The notes beneath the pieces are model-generated. The model was not told the origin of the DNA, searched no databases, and saw nothing but the letters and a program-made list of their open reading frames with translations. From NCBI GenBank assembly GCA_964533275.1, contig CAZHJK010000013.1:1-64000 (forward strand): a DNA stretch of 64,000 nt, given 5' to 3'. Shown here one piece after another: positions 1 through 6,069 of the stretch. Position 1 is the stretch's first letter; each line of letters begins with the position of its first letter. Made by a program: the position numbers and the translations under genes. This stretch comes from CAZHJK01 sp964533275 (GTDB lineage: Bacteria; Bacillota; Clostridia; Eubacteriales; Garciellaceae).

Positions 1-31
1 GACTGATACTAATCGGTCGAGGGCTTGACCT
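1..31 (+). rRNA. 3' end of 23S rRNA (partial)
   Basis: The first bases match the highly conserved 3' terminus of bacterial 23S rRNA (TACTAATCGGTCGAGG followed by GCTTGACC). Only the last ~30 nt lie in the window. The 5S gene follows on the same strand, which fits a 16S-23S-5S operon. The exact 3' end is estimated from the conserved stem. Confidence 0.85.
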
Positions 32-79
32 TAAAGTTTTCCTTGTGTAGATTTTCAAAGAGCATAAGCTCTTTGAAAT

Positions 80-195
80 AGGTAGAAGGTAGATTCTATT
101 AGGTATTCCTATAGGGTCAGGTAGAAGGTAGAGGAAAACCAGGTAGAAGGTAGATTCTAACAAGTATTCCTTTAAGGTCAGGTAGAAGGTAGAGA
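80..195. repeat. Tandem repeat in the 23S-5S spacer
   Basis: The motif AGGTAGAAGGTAGA occurs four times, starting at 80, 119, 141 and 180. Copies alternate between a long form (39 nt, continuing ATTCTA...TATTCCT...GGTC) and a short form (about 22 nt, continuing GGAAAACC or GAAATC), so the spacer is a roughly 61-bp unit present twice. The motif is itself a near-doubling of AGGTAGA. No coding content. Confidence 0.85.
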
Positions 196-203
196 AATCT
201 TTT

Positions 204-230
204 TATACCATATACCATATACCATATACC
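204..230. repeat. Heptanucleotide tandem repeat before 5S
   Basis: TATACCA is repeated three full times plus a partial copy, immediately after the larger spacer repeat and 13 bases before the 5S gene. A simple-sequence tract in a transcribed rRNA spacer. Confidence 0.85.
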
Positions 231-243
231 TGAATTTCAGATA

Positions 244-360
244 TTCCGTGACGATAGCGAAGGGGTCACACCTGTTCCCATCCCGAACACAGAAGTTAAG
301 CCCTTCAGCGCTGATGGTACTTGGGTGGTAACGCCCCGGGAGAGTAGGTCGTTGCGGGAT
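244..360 (+). rRNA. rrf: 5S ribosomal RNA
   Basis: About 117 nt with the conserved 5S blocks: CACACCTGTTCCCATCCCGA, ACACAGAAGTTAAGCCC, GATGGTACTTGGGTGGTAAC and GGGAGAGTAGG. The ends (ATTCCGTGAC and GTTGCGGGAT) pair to form helix I. Length and order of blocks are standard for Firmicutes. A T-rich tract (TTTTTTATTTTTT) follows directly and may help termination. End points are accurate to a few bases. Confidence 0.94.
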
Positions 361-457
361 TTTTTTATTTTTTGACACACAAAGTAAGCCCTTCATCTAA
401 GGACTATAACAACTCTTCTACATAAAATAAATTTAAAAGCCTTCACTCTAATTATTT

Positions 458-727
458 CTATGGTAAAGTATGCCGTGGATTTTTTTTAACTATATCTAAA
501 GCCTTTATTATTTCTGTTGTTATTCTAGCTTGTAATTGAGGATCTAAGGATTTGATTTTATGGTATGTTTCCTTTGTTGAATAGTACATGGGGGGGAGAT
601 TATTTAATGAAATAGATATAACATCCTGTCTGCATTTTTCACAGCATATTTTTTCCTTCTTATATGTATATATTATGTTATCCAGCATATGTTCTACTAA
701 TTCTTCCATATAATTGGTATATAACAA
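458..727 (-). CDS. ComFB-like late competence family protein
   Basis: An 80-90 residue protein resembling the ComFB family: an N-terminal helix (MEELVEHMLDNII), a CC..C cluster in KICCEKCRQDV, then SLNNLPPMYY, which corresponds to the family's 'LSLN.LPP.Y' core, and a C-terminal helix. The molecular role of ComFB proteins is poorly known; some cyanobacterial relatives bind cyclic dinucleotides. Start choice: the ribosome site AAAGGAGG overlaps an upstream GTG at 736, so that codon is too close; TTG at 727 lies 8 nt beyond the site and is preferred; the first ATG (709) is also possible. It stands alone between the 5S gene and the divergently transcribed rubredoxin gene. Confidence 0.72.
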   Translation of the reverse strand: MLYTNYMEELVEHMLDNIIYTYKKEKICCEKCRQDVISISLNNLPPMYYSTKETYHKIKSLDPQLQARITTEIIKALDIVKKNPRHTLP

Positions 728-884
728 GACGAACACCTCCTTTAAATGAGTTAATTGTTATAATTTGTATATTCTATATTTAAAAATTTTTTCCTGCAAG
801 TTATTGATTAAGTATTAAAATTTTGGGTATTAATTCTTAAGTAGGTGGGATATTAAATATCATAACTAATAAGGAGGAAATGAG

Positions 885-1046
885 ATGCAAAAATATGAAT
901 GTTTGGCGTGTGGTTATATCTATGATCCTGAATTAGGAGATCCAGATAATGGGGTTGCTCCAGGGACTGCATTTGAAGATATTCCAGAGGACTGGGTATG
1001 TCCACTATGTGGTGTTGGTAAGGATATGTTTGAAGCTGTAGATTAA
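885..1046 (+). CDS. Rubredoxin
   Basis: A 53-residue protein with the two rubredoxin knuckles, C6-x2-C9 (CLACGYIYDPELGD) and C39-x2-C42 (CPLCGVGKDMFE). These four cysteines bind one iron. It also has the conserved aromatic/proline core (Y11, Y13, W37, P40). Rubredoxins carry single electrons in the cytoplasm of anaerobes, for example to rubrerythrin (encoded at 58.3 kb) and flavodiiron proteins during peroxide or oxygen detoxification. The ATG is preceded by AAGGAGGAAATGAG. It is monocistronic, with a terminator 27 bases after the stop codon. Confidence 0.96.
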   Translation: MQKYECLACGYIYDPELGDPDNGVAPGTAFEDIPEDWVCPLCGVGKDMFEAVD

Positions 1047-1072
1047 ATTTTACATAATATTGAATAAATTTT

Positions 1073-1104
1073 AAAAAATCAGCTAGACTACTGGCTGATT
1101 TTTT
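1073..1104 (+). terminator. Rho-independent terminator after rubredoxin
   Basis: AAAAAATCAGC and GCTGATTTTTT form a stem around a ten-base loop, and the 3' arm ends in a T-run. It lies 27 bases past the rubredoxin stop codon. Confidence 0.8.
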
Positions 1105-1194
1105 AAAATTGTAATAAAATAAGAAAGAGGTATTCAATTATAATTGAGAATTGAATTTTCTCTGTAGGATAATAATAATTTTGGAGGAATTAAA

Positions 1195-1584
1195 ATGAGA
1201 TATTGTTCAAATTGTGGAACGGCTAGTGAGGAAGGTGCAAATTTTTGTGCAAATTGTGGATCATCTTTACAAAGAAATCAAGAAGAAGTAAATAGTAAGG
1301 ATTTCTATAGCCCTAAAGAAAATGATGATTATTCGTCTACAAGTAACCAACAGCCCATTAGTGGAGGCATAAAGGCATTATTATATATATCAACTGTATT
1401 TATTACTCTTATCGGAATTATTGTTGGTATTATCTATATGAGTGATCCCATGGAGGAGAAAAGAAAGTTTGGTAAGGGATTATTAATATTTGGAATTGTT
1501 TGGACCATTGTAGCTTTCATACTTCCTATTATTGCATTTGTTTTCTTTGCTTTACCCTATGGAATGCATTATATGTATTTCTAA
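1195..1584 (+). CDS. Zinc-ribbon membrane protein, function unknown
   Basis: 129 residues. The N-terminus is a clear zinc ribbon (C4-x2-C7 and C18-x2-C21, in YCSNCG and FCANCG). A polar, low-complexity linker (about 25-55) follows, then two hydrophobic segments at about 60-82 and 95-120, which predict a two-pass membrane protein with a cytoplasmic zinc domain. Such architectures are common in clostridia and have no assigned function. The start has the site TTGGAGGAATTAAA. Another small membrane protein gene follows 63 bases later on the same strand, so the two may be co-transcribed. Confidence 0.75.
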   Translation: MRYCSNCGTASEEGANFCANCGSSLQRNQEEVNSKDFYSPKENDDYSSTSNQQPISGGIKALLYISTVFITLIGIIVGIIYMSDPMEEKRKFGKGLLIFGIVWTIVAFILPIIAFVFFALPYGMHYMYF

Positions 1585-1647
1585 GTAAGGGCAGGATTAC
1601 CTGTCCCTAAGATAGTAGACAACTAGTATTTTAAAGGAGAATATAAA

Positions 1648-2172
1648 ATGACTGCTAAATTTACAGAAAAGATTAAAACAGATGTAAAAGGCTGGAAGGT
1701 AATATTATTTCTTATAGCATTTATAATAGCAATAAACGGGATAACCCAAATTCTTAAACAACTGGACAATCAAAGATTAGCTGGTTATATAAGCATTGCT
1801 ATCCTTCTTGCAATGATAGTATTTAGCTTTAAGATTATTAATCGTTATATAACAGAATATGAATTTATCATGACTCAGAGTCGTTTTAAGGCAAATAAAA
1901 TAGTTGGCAAAAGATCTTCAAAGGAAGTATTTGATATAAACTTAAAGCAAATGGAATATATAGTGTCTCAAGAAAGTTTAAAGACAGGTAACAGGGATTT
2001 AAGGAAAAAGATAAATGAAAAACAAAATTTAACCCTAATAGGTATAAAGAGAGAAAAAATGATAGGGTATTATAGGGAAGGTGAGAACCTTAATAGTTTT
2101 ATATTCCAACCTAATGAAAAAATGTTGGTTGCACTTAAAAAGGGACTTGGGGAAGATAAAGTAATCATATAA
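1648..2172 (+). CDS. Uncharacterised two-pass membrane protein
   Basis: 174 residues, not recognised. Two hydrophobic segments near the N-terminus (about 17-36 and 44-63) are followed by a basic, soluble C-terminal half rich in beta-type sequence. This layout resembles small bacterial membrane proteins carrying a PH-like domain, but that is a guess from architecture only. The start codon follows AAAGGAGAATATAAA. It lies downstream of the zinc-ribbon membrane protein gene, and a terminator begins at its stop codon. Confidence 0.7.
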   Translation: MTAKFTEKIKTDVKGWKVILFLIAFIIAINGITQILKQLDNQRLAGYISIAILLAMIVFSFKIINRYITEYEFIMTQSRFKANKIVGKRSSKEVFDINLKQMEYIVSQESLKTGNRDLRKKINEKQNLTLIGIKREKMIGYYREGENLNSFIFQPNEKMLVALKKGLGEDKVII

Positions 2173-2233
2173 AAAAACCAGTACTCTATTGAGAGCCCAC
2201 TGCGGTCTCTTTATTGAGCATCTGGTTTTTTAT
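2173..2233. terminator. Bidirectional terminator between convergent genes
   Basis: AAAAAACCAG at the 5' side pairs with CTGGTTTTTT at the 3' side, enclosing a smaller imperfect hairpin (GAGAGCC...GGTCTCT). It has a T-run on both strands and sits exactly between the convergent membrane-protein and thioredoxin genes, so it can serve both. Confidence 0.75.
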
Positions 2234-2242
2234 TTATAGATA

Positions 2243-2572
2243 CTAGGATAAACTATTTATTTTTGCTAAAAGGTCTTCTTTGCTTTGTGCTCCTACCATA
2301 CGATCCACTTCTTTTCCATCTTTAAAAAATAGAATAGAAGGAATACTCATTACTCTAAACTTTCTTGCAAGATTTCTTTGCTCATCAACATTTAATTTTG
2401 CTATTTTTGATTTTCCATCATTTTCTTCAGCTAATTCATCAATAATAGGGCCTACCATTTTACATGGGCCACACCAATCAGCCCAAAAATCTACTAAAAC
2501 AAGTTGGTCAGATTTCTCCACCTCTTGTTCGAAATTATCTTCATTTAATATTAAAACTTTGTCACTAGCCAT
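2243..2572 (-). CDS. trxA: Thioredoxin
   Basis: 109 residues, the standard thioredoxin length. The active site is WCGPC (C34, C37), preceded by the VDFWADW strand; the cis-proline is P78 in SIPSI, followed by the conserved FFKDG turn. It is a cytoplasmic dithiol-disulfide reductase for ribonucleotide reductase, peroxiredoxins and general protein disulfides. The ATG has the site AAAGGAGATTTTAAATTT. No thioredoxin reductase gene is adjacent. The gene points toward the shared terminator at 2173-2233, and the gene behind it (2685-3812) is on the same strand. Confidence 0.96.
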   Translation of the reverse strand: MASDKVLILNEDNFEQEVEKSDQLVLVDFWADWCGPCKMVGPIIDELAEENDGKSKIAKLNVDEQRNLARKFRVMSIPSILFFKDGKEVDRMVGAQSKEDLLAKINSLS

Positions 2573-2684
2573 AAATTTAAAATCTCCTTTCTCTTCTCAT
2601 CTCAGTTGTTATTATTCTTACCCAATATTACTAATTACTATCATATACATGTAAATAAAATTTTTCAAGTCGCAATAGAAATTT

Positions 2685-3812
2685 CTACCTATCTCCTTTA
2701 AATTCTTGTTTAATTTCCTTAGATAAATTTTTATTAGTTATTACATCATATCCAGTGAGTGCAGCGGCTTGACTACCCAATAGAATAGTTTTTTCTATTT
2801 CAGCAGACAACTCTCCCTTTAGTCTAATTTCCATATCCTCTTGGGGAGAAATATTTTGTATACCTACACAGGGAAAGATAGTAGGTATTTTATGACTAAT
2901 ATTACCCATCATTAGAGGTATATTACTATCCTCAGGACCTTGGATATCAATTATTCCAGCTTCCTTAAGGTTATGGCAGAATAATCTATTTAAGGATTTA
3001 TTAGTTATAAAACCATTATACTTATTGCTATTATGCACAATGGAAACTTCAGTACCTGTCTGTAGAGCAGCACCCTTTGCACAATTTTCCACCTTAGTAA
3101 TTATGCCTTCTAAGTCATTTTTCTGGCTATAATATACATAGAACTCAGCACTAGCACTAAGAGGCGGAATCTCGAGATAATTACCTCCATTAGTTATTAT
3201 CCCTTCAATCTTAATAGAGGATGGTAGGTATTGATTTAATAGGAAGATACCATTAAAGCTTTGAATTACTCCATGCAAGGCATTACTTCCTTTGTTAGAT
3301 AAAATAGTGCTATGGAAGGATTTACTTTTAAAATCTATAATTATATGGTGAAAATTAATAGAATAACCACTTTCGTAGCTGTTATCACCTGCTTTTAACA
3401 TAATAGCTGCTGTAATATCCTTTAGGAGTTTATTCTCTGATAATAAGTCTTCCCTTCCCCAAGGAACACCGAATACAATTACACTTCCACCTATTTCTTT
3501 TATTACGCTGGCAAGACCAAGGGCTGCCCCAATAGACATAGGAGTGGAAACACTTACATTCCATTTATCAAAGGGCTTATCTGATACTGAATAATTAAAA
3601 AATAACCCAATTTTAGGTTGTTTTCCATCTTGTATACTTGCCTGAGATATGACAAGATTATTATATTGATTCTTAATAACTTGAAATCCCTGTTTTTCTA
3701 ATAATAAATTTATAGTTTGTATCATTTTTGGGGTATTATTATATAAAGCTGTGCTTAAGGAAAAAAGGTCCTCTTTTATGCCTTGGATATGATTTATAAT
3801 CTTTTGCTTCAA
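2685..3812 (-). CDS. M20-family peptidase-like protein lacking the metal site
   Basis: 375 residues. The fold signature of M20D amidohydrolases/carboxypeptidases can be followed: an N-terminal helix, a PKIGLFF strand, a glycine-rich helix (MSIGAALGLASVIKE), then VFGVPWGRED, and the dimerisation-domain motif SFHSTILSNKGSNALHGV, corresponding to 'AHa.P..G.NAl.av'. The zinc-binding elements of the family are missing: no GHD/GHN where VSVSTPMSIG occurs (about 87-94), GVPWGRE in place of the catalytic 'GTPAEE' (about 115-121), and MLKAGD in place of 'MMHP'. It is probably a non-catalytic paralogue, or works by another chemistry. The frame is intact, arguing against a pseudogene. The start is preceded by GGGAGGTGTTAATTTGA. 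Confidence 0.7.
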   Translation of the reverse strand: MKQKIINHIQGIKEDLFSLSTALYNNTPKMIQTINLLLEKQGFQVIKNQYNNLVISQASIQDGKQPKIGLFFNYSVSDKPFDKWNVSVSTPMSIGAALGLASVIKEIGGSVIVFGVPWGREDLLSENKLLKDITAAIMLKAGDNSYESGYSINFHHIIIDFKSKSFHSTILSNKGSNALHGVIQSFNGIFLLNQYLPSSIKIEGIITNGGNYLEIPPLSASAEFYVYYSQKNDLEGIITKVENCAKGAALQTGTEVSIVHNSNKYNGFITNKSLNRLFCHNLKEAGIIDIQGPEDSNIPLMMGNISHKIPTIFPCVGIQNISPQEDMEIRLKGELSAEIEKTILLGSQAAALTGYDVITNKNLSKEIKQEFKGDR

Positions 3813-4018
3813 ATTAACACCTCCCTTAGGCTGGATTTTGTATTAACACATTTTTATTATTTCCACAAGAGATTACTTTATCCAAAAGGGCATAAATGGA
3901 TTTTACATAACTATAAAAAATCATTAATAATAGACAAAATATAAATATACAATATAATAAGGAATGAAATTTAAAAGTATTGGTTATAATCTGTAAAAAT
4001 ACTTAAATGGGTGATAAA

Positions 4019-4222
4019 ATGAAAAAAATGAGGGCATGTAGCTTTTGTGGGAATATGCGTGTTAAGGGCATATCCATACTAGAGCAGTGGATGTGCAGCG
4101 AATGCGAAGAAAAGCTTTTAAATATGGATGTAGAGCATCCATACTATCAATATCACATGGATCAAATAAAAAGTATTTGGATGAGCCATTATTTATTGCA
4201 GAGGTCAAAGGAGATACTTTAG
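4019..4222 (+). CDS. Anti-sigma-G factor Gin (CsfB)-like
   Basis: 67 residues from the preferred start. Two zinc knuckles, CSFC (7-10) and CSEC (26-29), and the family core 'ISILEQWMCSECEEKLLNMDVEHPYY' (cut here in words: ISILEQ, then WMCSEC, then DVEHPYY) followed by a helical tail ending IKSIWM. Gin proteins inhibit sigma-G (and sigma-E in Bacillus) to restrict it to the correct stage of forespore development, which supports a spore former. An in-frame ATG at 4007 exists, but 4019 is better spaced from GGGTGAT. A GGTTATAAT box at 3982-3990 resembles the -10 of forespore sigma factors, without a convincing -35. Confidence 0.82.
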   Translation: MKKMRACSFCGNMRVKGISILEQWMCSECEEKLLNMDVEHPYYQYHMDQIKSIWMSHYLLQRSKEIL

Positions 4223-4225
4223 TAT
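4196..4225 (+). promoter_or_regulatory. Possible sigma-A promoter inside the end of gin
   Basis: TTGCAG (4196-4201), an 18-bp spacer and TAGTAT (4220-4225). A transcript starting near 4232 would begin with the AATAAAAGT block that is also at the head of the leader at 7662. Weak on its own; the repeated arrangement in front of the dehydrogenase genes makes it worth recording. Confidence 0.35.
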
Positions 4226-4226
4226 A

Positions 4227-4288
4227 AGTAAATAAAAGTAAAAATGAAACTGAAAGCCACAGTATAAGTAATTACTGTGGTTTTTATA
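4227..4288 (+). promoter_or_regulatory. Putative GlpP-type attenuator leader upstream of glpP (or gin terminator)
   Basis: AGTAAATAAAAGT (4227-4239), then about 18 nt, then a hairpin whose arms are GCCACAGTA and TACTGTGG, ending in TTTTT. The same 13-mer, spacing and GCCACA-type hairpin with a T-run recur at 7662-7750 before the glycerol-3-phosphate dehydrogenase genes. GlpP of Bacillus acts by antitermination at leader terminators, so a shared leader is a plausible GlpP target. The simpler alternative is that this hairpin only terminates gin. Confidence 0.5.
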
Positions 4289-4389
4289 TTTATAATAAAG
4301 TTCTACTTTTTATAATATAGCCCTGCCATTAAAATACTCTTGGTTTAGGTCTTTTTTTATGCCCTAAATCAAGTATTATACCTTGATAC

Positions 4390-4433
4390 TTTTTACCAAC
4401 CACTTATAAAAATTATGAACAAGCTGGTAAAAA
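4390..4433. promoter_or_regulatory. Inverted repeat, candidate activator site for the sigma-54 promoter
   Basis: TTTTTACCA (4390-4398) and TGGTAAAAA (4425-4433) are perfect 9-bp inverted arms 26 bases apart. Their centre is about 95 bases upstream of the start expected from the sigma-54 promoter at 4480, a typical enhancer distance. Confidence 0.4.
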
Positions 4434-4453
4434 TTATCAAATAAATAAACAGT

Positions 4454-4468
4454 TTTAACACTGTTAAA
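4454..4468. promoter_or_regulatory. Palindrome TTTAACACTGTTAAA
   Basis: Perfect 7-bp arms (TTTAACA and TGTTAAA) around one base. It ends 11 bases upstream of the -24 element. It could be an operator or a proximal activator site; the binding protein is unknown. Confidence 0.4.
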
Positions 4469-4479
4469 GGATTACATTT

Positions 4480-4495
4480 TGGCACAATAATTGCA
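4480..4495 (+). promoter_or_regulatory. Sigma-54 promoter before glpP
   Basis: TGGCACAATAATTGCA fits the sigma-54 consensus TGGCAC-R-NNNN-TTGCW at every defined position. Transcription would start near 4506, placing the ribosome site GAGGTG (4509-4514) at the very start of the message and the ATG at 4521. A sigma-54 activator gene lies at the far end of the same gene group (10966-12375). Confidence 0.78.
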
Positions 4496-4520
4496 ATATT
4501 TTATGGCAGAGGTGAAAGTT

Positions 4521-5087
4521 ATGTCAAATATATTTTATGAAAATATACACTATAATCCAATAATTGCGGCAGTGAAGCACCTAGATATGTTAGATAGCGC
4601 TATGGAATCACCCTGCAAAATCATATTCTTGTTAACTGGAAATATATTTAATCTAGAATCTATGATAGAGATAGCTAAGGAAGGGCAAAAAGGTATATTT
4701 GTGCATCTAGATCTTATGGAGGGGTTTTCTAATGATATTGTTTCATTACAATATATTCATGAAAAATTTAATCCGGATGGAATTATTACAACTAAAGGGA
4801 ATTTAGTCAAACATGCAAAGGGAATGGGTATGTTTACCATACAAAGGCTCTTCCTTTTAGATTCTATGTCACTTGAAACCGGTAAAAAATCTATTTCACA
4901 TACTCGTCCTGACGCTGTTGAGATACTACCGGGAATTATACCAAAGATTACTAAAGATATACATAGGGAAATCAAAATTCCCATCATAGTAGGTGGACTT
5001 ATTATGGATAAGGAAGATGTCATTAGCAGTTTAAATGCCGGAGCAGTCGGCATCTCTACTAGCAATAAGTCGATTTGGTATATGTAA
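4521..5087 (+). CDS. glpP: Glycerol-3-phosphate-responsive antiterminator GlpP
   Basis: 188 residues, the normal GlpP length. Recognisable blocks are NPIIAAVK, FLLTGNI, the TIM-barrel strand VHLDLMEG, DGIITTK, QRLFLLDS, RPDAVEILPG and the C-terminal PIIVGGLI...NAGAVGISTS. GlpP binds glycerol-3-phosphate and stabilises or antiterminates glp transcripts by acting on leader RNA; it is cytoplasmic. ATG 4521 is chosen over 4491 and 4503 because GAGGTG lies 6 nt upstream of it and the upstream codons fall inside the sigma-54 promoter. It heads the set glpP, two membrane genes and glpK. Confidence 0.93.
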   Translation: MSNIFYENIHYNPIIAAVKHLDMLDSAMESPCKIIFLLTGNIFNLESMIEIAKEGQKGIFVHLDLMEGFSNDIVSLQYIHEKFNPDGIITTKGNLVKHAKGMGMFTIQRLFLLDSMSLETGKKSISHTRPDAVEILPGIIPKITKDIHREIKIPIIVGGLIMDKEDVISSLNAGAVGISTSNKSIWYM

Positions 5088-5097
5088 TGGTATAATC

Positions 5098-5113
5098 CAG
5101 GGAATCTTCCCTG
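5098..5113 (+). promoter_or_regulatory. Small hairpin between glpP and the membrane gene
   Basis: CAGGGAA and TTCCCTG flank TC, forming a perfect 7-bp stem. No T-run follows, so it is not a typical terminator. It may be an RNA-stability element or processing site, about 37 bases ahead of the next start codon. Confidence 0.45.
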
Positions 5114-5150
5114 TAGATTAGAATAAAAAAATATATAAGGAGGTGGACCA

Positions 5151-5525
5151 ATGAAACATCTTGGTACAATAATTGGAACTGCTATAGCTGGTATTTTTGT
5201 TATGAGTGTCTGGGGTGCTTTCGCAGAGGCTTATGGTATTGGCGGGGGGTGGTTTGCAGGACTTATCATCATTGGTACAATGTGGTTTTTGAATCATGCA
5301 GTCGGAATAATAAACAACGATGGAGCTTTTGTAGATATGGCAGCTGGAATAGGAATGGCGGGTACAATGCGAGATGTATTCCTACATGGAGGAGAGGCCT
5401 TTACATCTTCCTTACCAACTTTGATTGTAGTATTGTTGGGAGGTATAACTGGAGGTTTTGCAGCTGTAAAACTTGAGCAATATTTAGCTAAAAAAGAGGC
5501 TAAAGAAGAAAAGGCAGAAGCATAA
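5151..5525 (+). CDS. Small membrane protein, putative glycerol transporter subunit A (Lin0368-like)
   Basis: 124 residues with about four hydrophobic segments (about 5-25, 32-52, 60-78, 88-106) and a charged tail (KKEAKEEKAEA). It resembles the Listeria Lin0368-type small membrane proteins annotated as putative glycerol transporter subunits. It is a paralogue of the next gene: GTMWFLNHAVG (42-52) aligns with GTAWTLNHGVG, GAFVDMAAGIG (58-68) with GAWIDMAWAAGIG, and LLGGITGGF with LVGGTLGGF. The gene lies between glpP and glpK, where glpF is usual, and no aquaglyceroporin (NPA motifs) is visible. The transport role is inferred from position and resemblance. It has a strong AAGGAGGTGG site. Confidence 0.8.
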   Translation: MKHLGTIIGTAIAGIFVMSVWGAFAEAYGIGGGWFAGLIIIGTMWFLNHAVGIINNDGAFVDMAAGIGMAGTMRDVFLHGGEAFTSSLPTLIVVLLGGITGGFAAVKLEQYLAKKEAKEEKAEA

Positions 5526-5561
5526 AAGTAAAATTTAATTATTTTGAAGGGAGGATTAACG

Positions 5562-5897
5562 GTGACATTTCAAAATATGGTAGCAACATTTTCAGGAGCA
5601 TTTATATTCCCATTTCTTATTAGAATGTTATGGGGGAAAATGTGTGAAAGTTGGGGTAATATTGGTGGATGGGTTGCAGCTGGCTTTATCGTTGGAACAG
5701 CATGGACACTAAATCACGGTGTAGGTATGATGTTTCAAACAGGTGGAGCATGGATAGATATGGCTTGGGCAGCAGGAATAGGACTTTTTGTCGCATCAGT
5801 AGCTAGTGGAGATAGCTTGTCCAAAGGCTTATCAAACTATTTTTTTGCATTAGTAGGTGGTACTTTAGGCGGATTTATTTTATCTTGTTTCATGTAG
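5562..5897 (+). CDS. Small membrane protein, putative glycerol transporter subunit B (paralogue)
   Basis: 111 residues, mostly hydrophobic, with about four membrane segments and almost no tail. Conserved pieces shared with the preceding gene include IGGW, GTAWTLNHGVG (45-55), GAWIDMA (62-68) and LVGGTLGGF (97-105). Start: GTG 5562 follows GGGAGG with an 8-nt gap; the upstream in-frame TTG at 5544 precedes the ribosome site and is unlikely. The pair probably forms a hetero-oligomer, like other small dual-subunit membrane transporters. The Asn-His pair (LNH) and the conserved Asp inside the membrane region are candidates for substrate contact. glpK begins 172 bases later. Confidence 0.8.
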   Translation: MTFQNMVATFSGAFIFPFLIRMLWGKMCESWGNIGGWVAAGFIVGTAWTLNHGVGMMFQTGGAWIDMAWAAGIGLFVASVASGDSLSKGLSNYFFALVGGTLGGFILSCFM

Positions 5898-5907
5898 TAT
5901 AGTAAAG

Positions 5908-5980
5908 TATGCCTTTCTAGCAAGGGAGCAAATTTCCTATTTTATAAGAATTGGCGTTAGAGATTTACTGTAAAGGCATA
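5908..5980 (+). promoter_or_regulatory. Long-range inverted repeat in the glpK 5' region
   Basis: TATGCCTTT (5908-5916) can pair with AAAGGCATA (5972-5980), enclosing 55 bases. It lies in the 172-base gap before glpK. It could be a processing or stability structure; nothing in it identifies a known element. Confidence 0.3.
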
Positions 5981-6069
5981 AAACATAATGAAATATTCTT
6001 GCATTTAAAGGAAGATATACTTCATAAGTGGAATAAGGAATTAATAAGAAAATAAAAAGGGGGATAATT

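Noticed and set aside
178..396. 72-codon frame on the minus strand
   Set aside because: It runs antisense through the 5S gene and its spacer repeats; no ribosome site.
361..457. tRNA gene expected after 5S
   Set aside because: No cloverleaf, CCA-preceding acceptor or T-loop GTTCRA found in this stretch; T-rich end of the rRNA operon only.
853..1137. 94-codon frame on the minus strand
   Set aside because: It is the shadow of the rubredoxin gene, which has a clear family signature and ribosome site on the plus strand.
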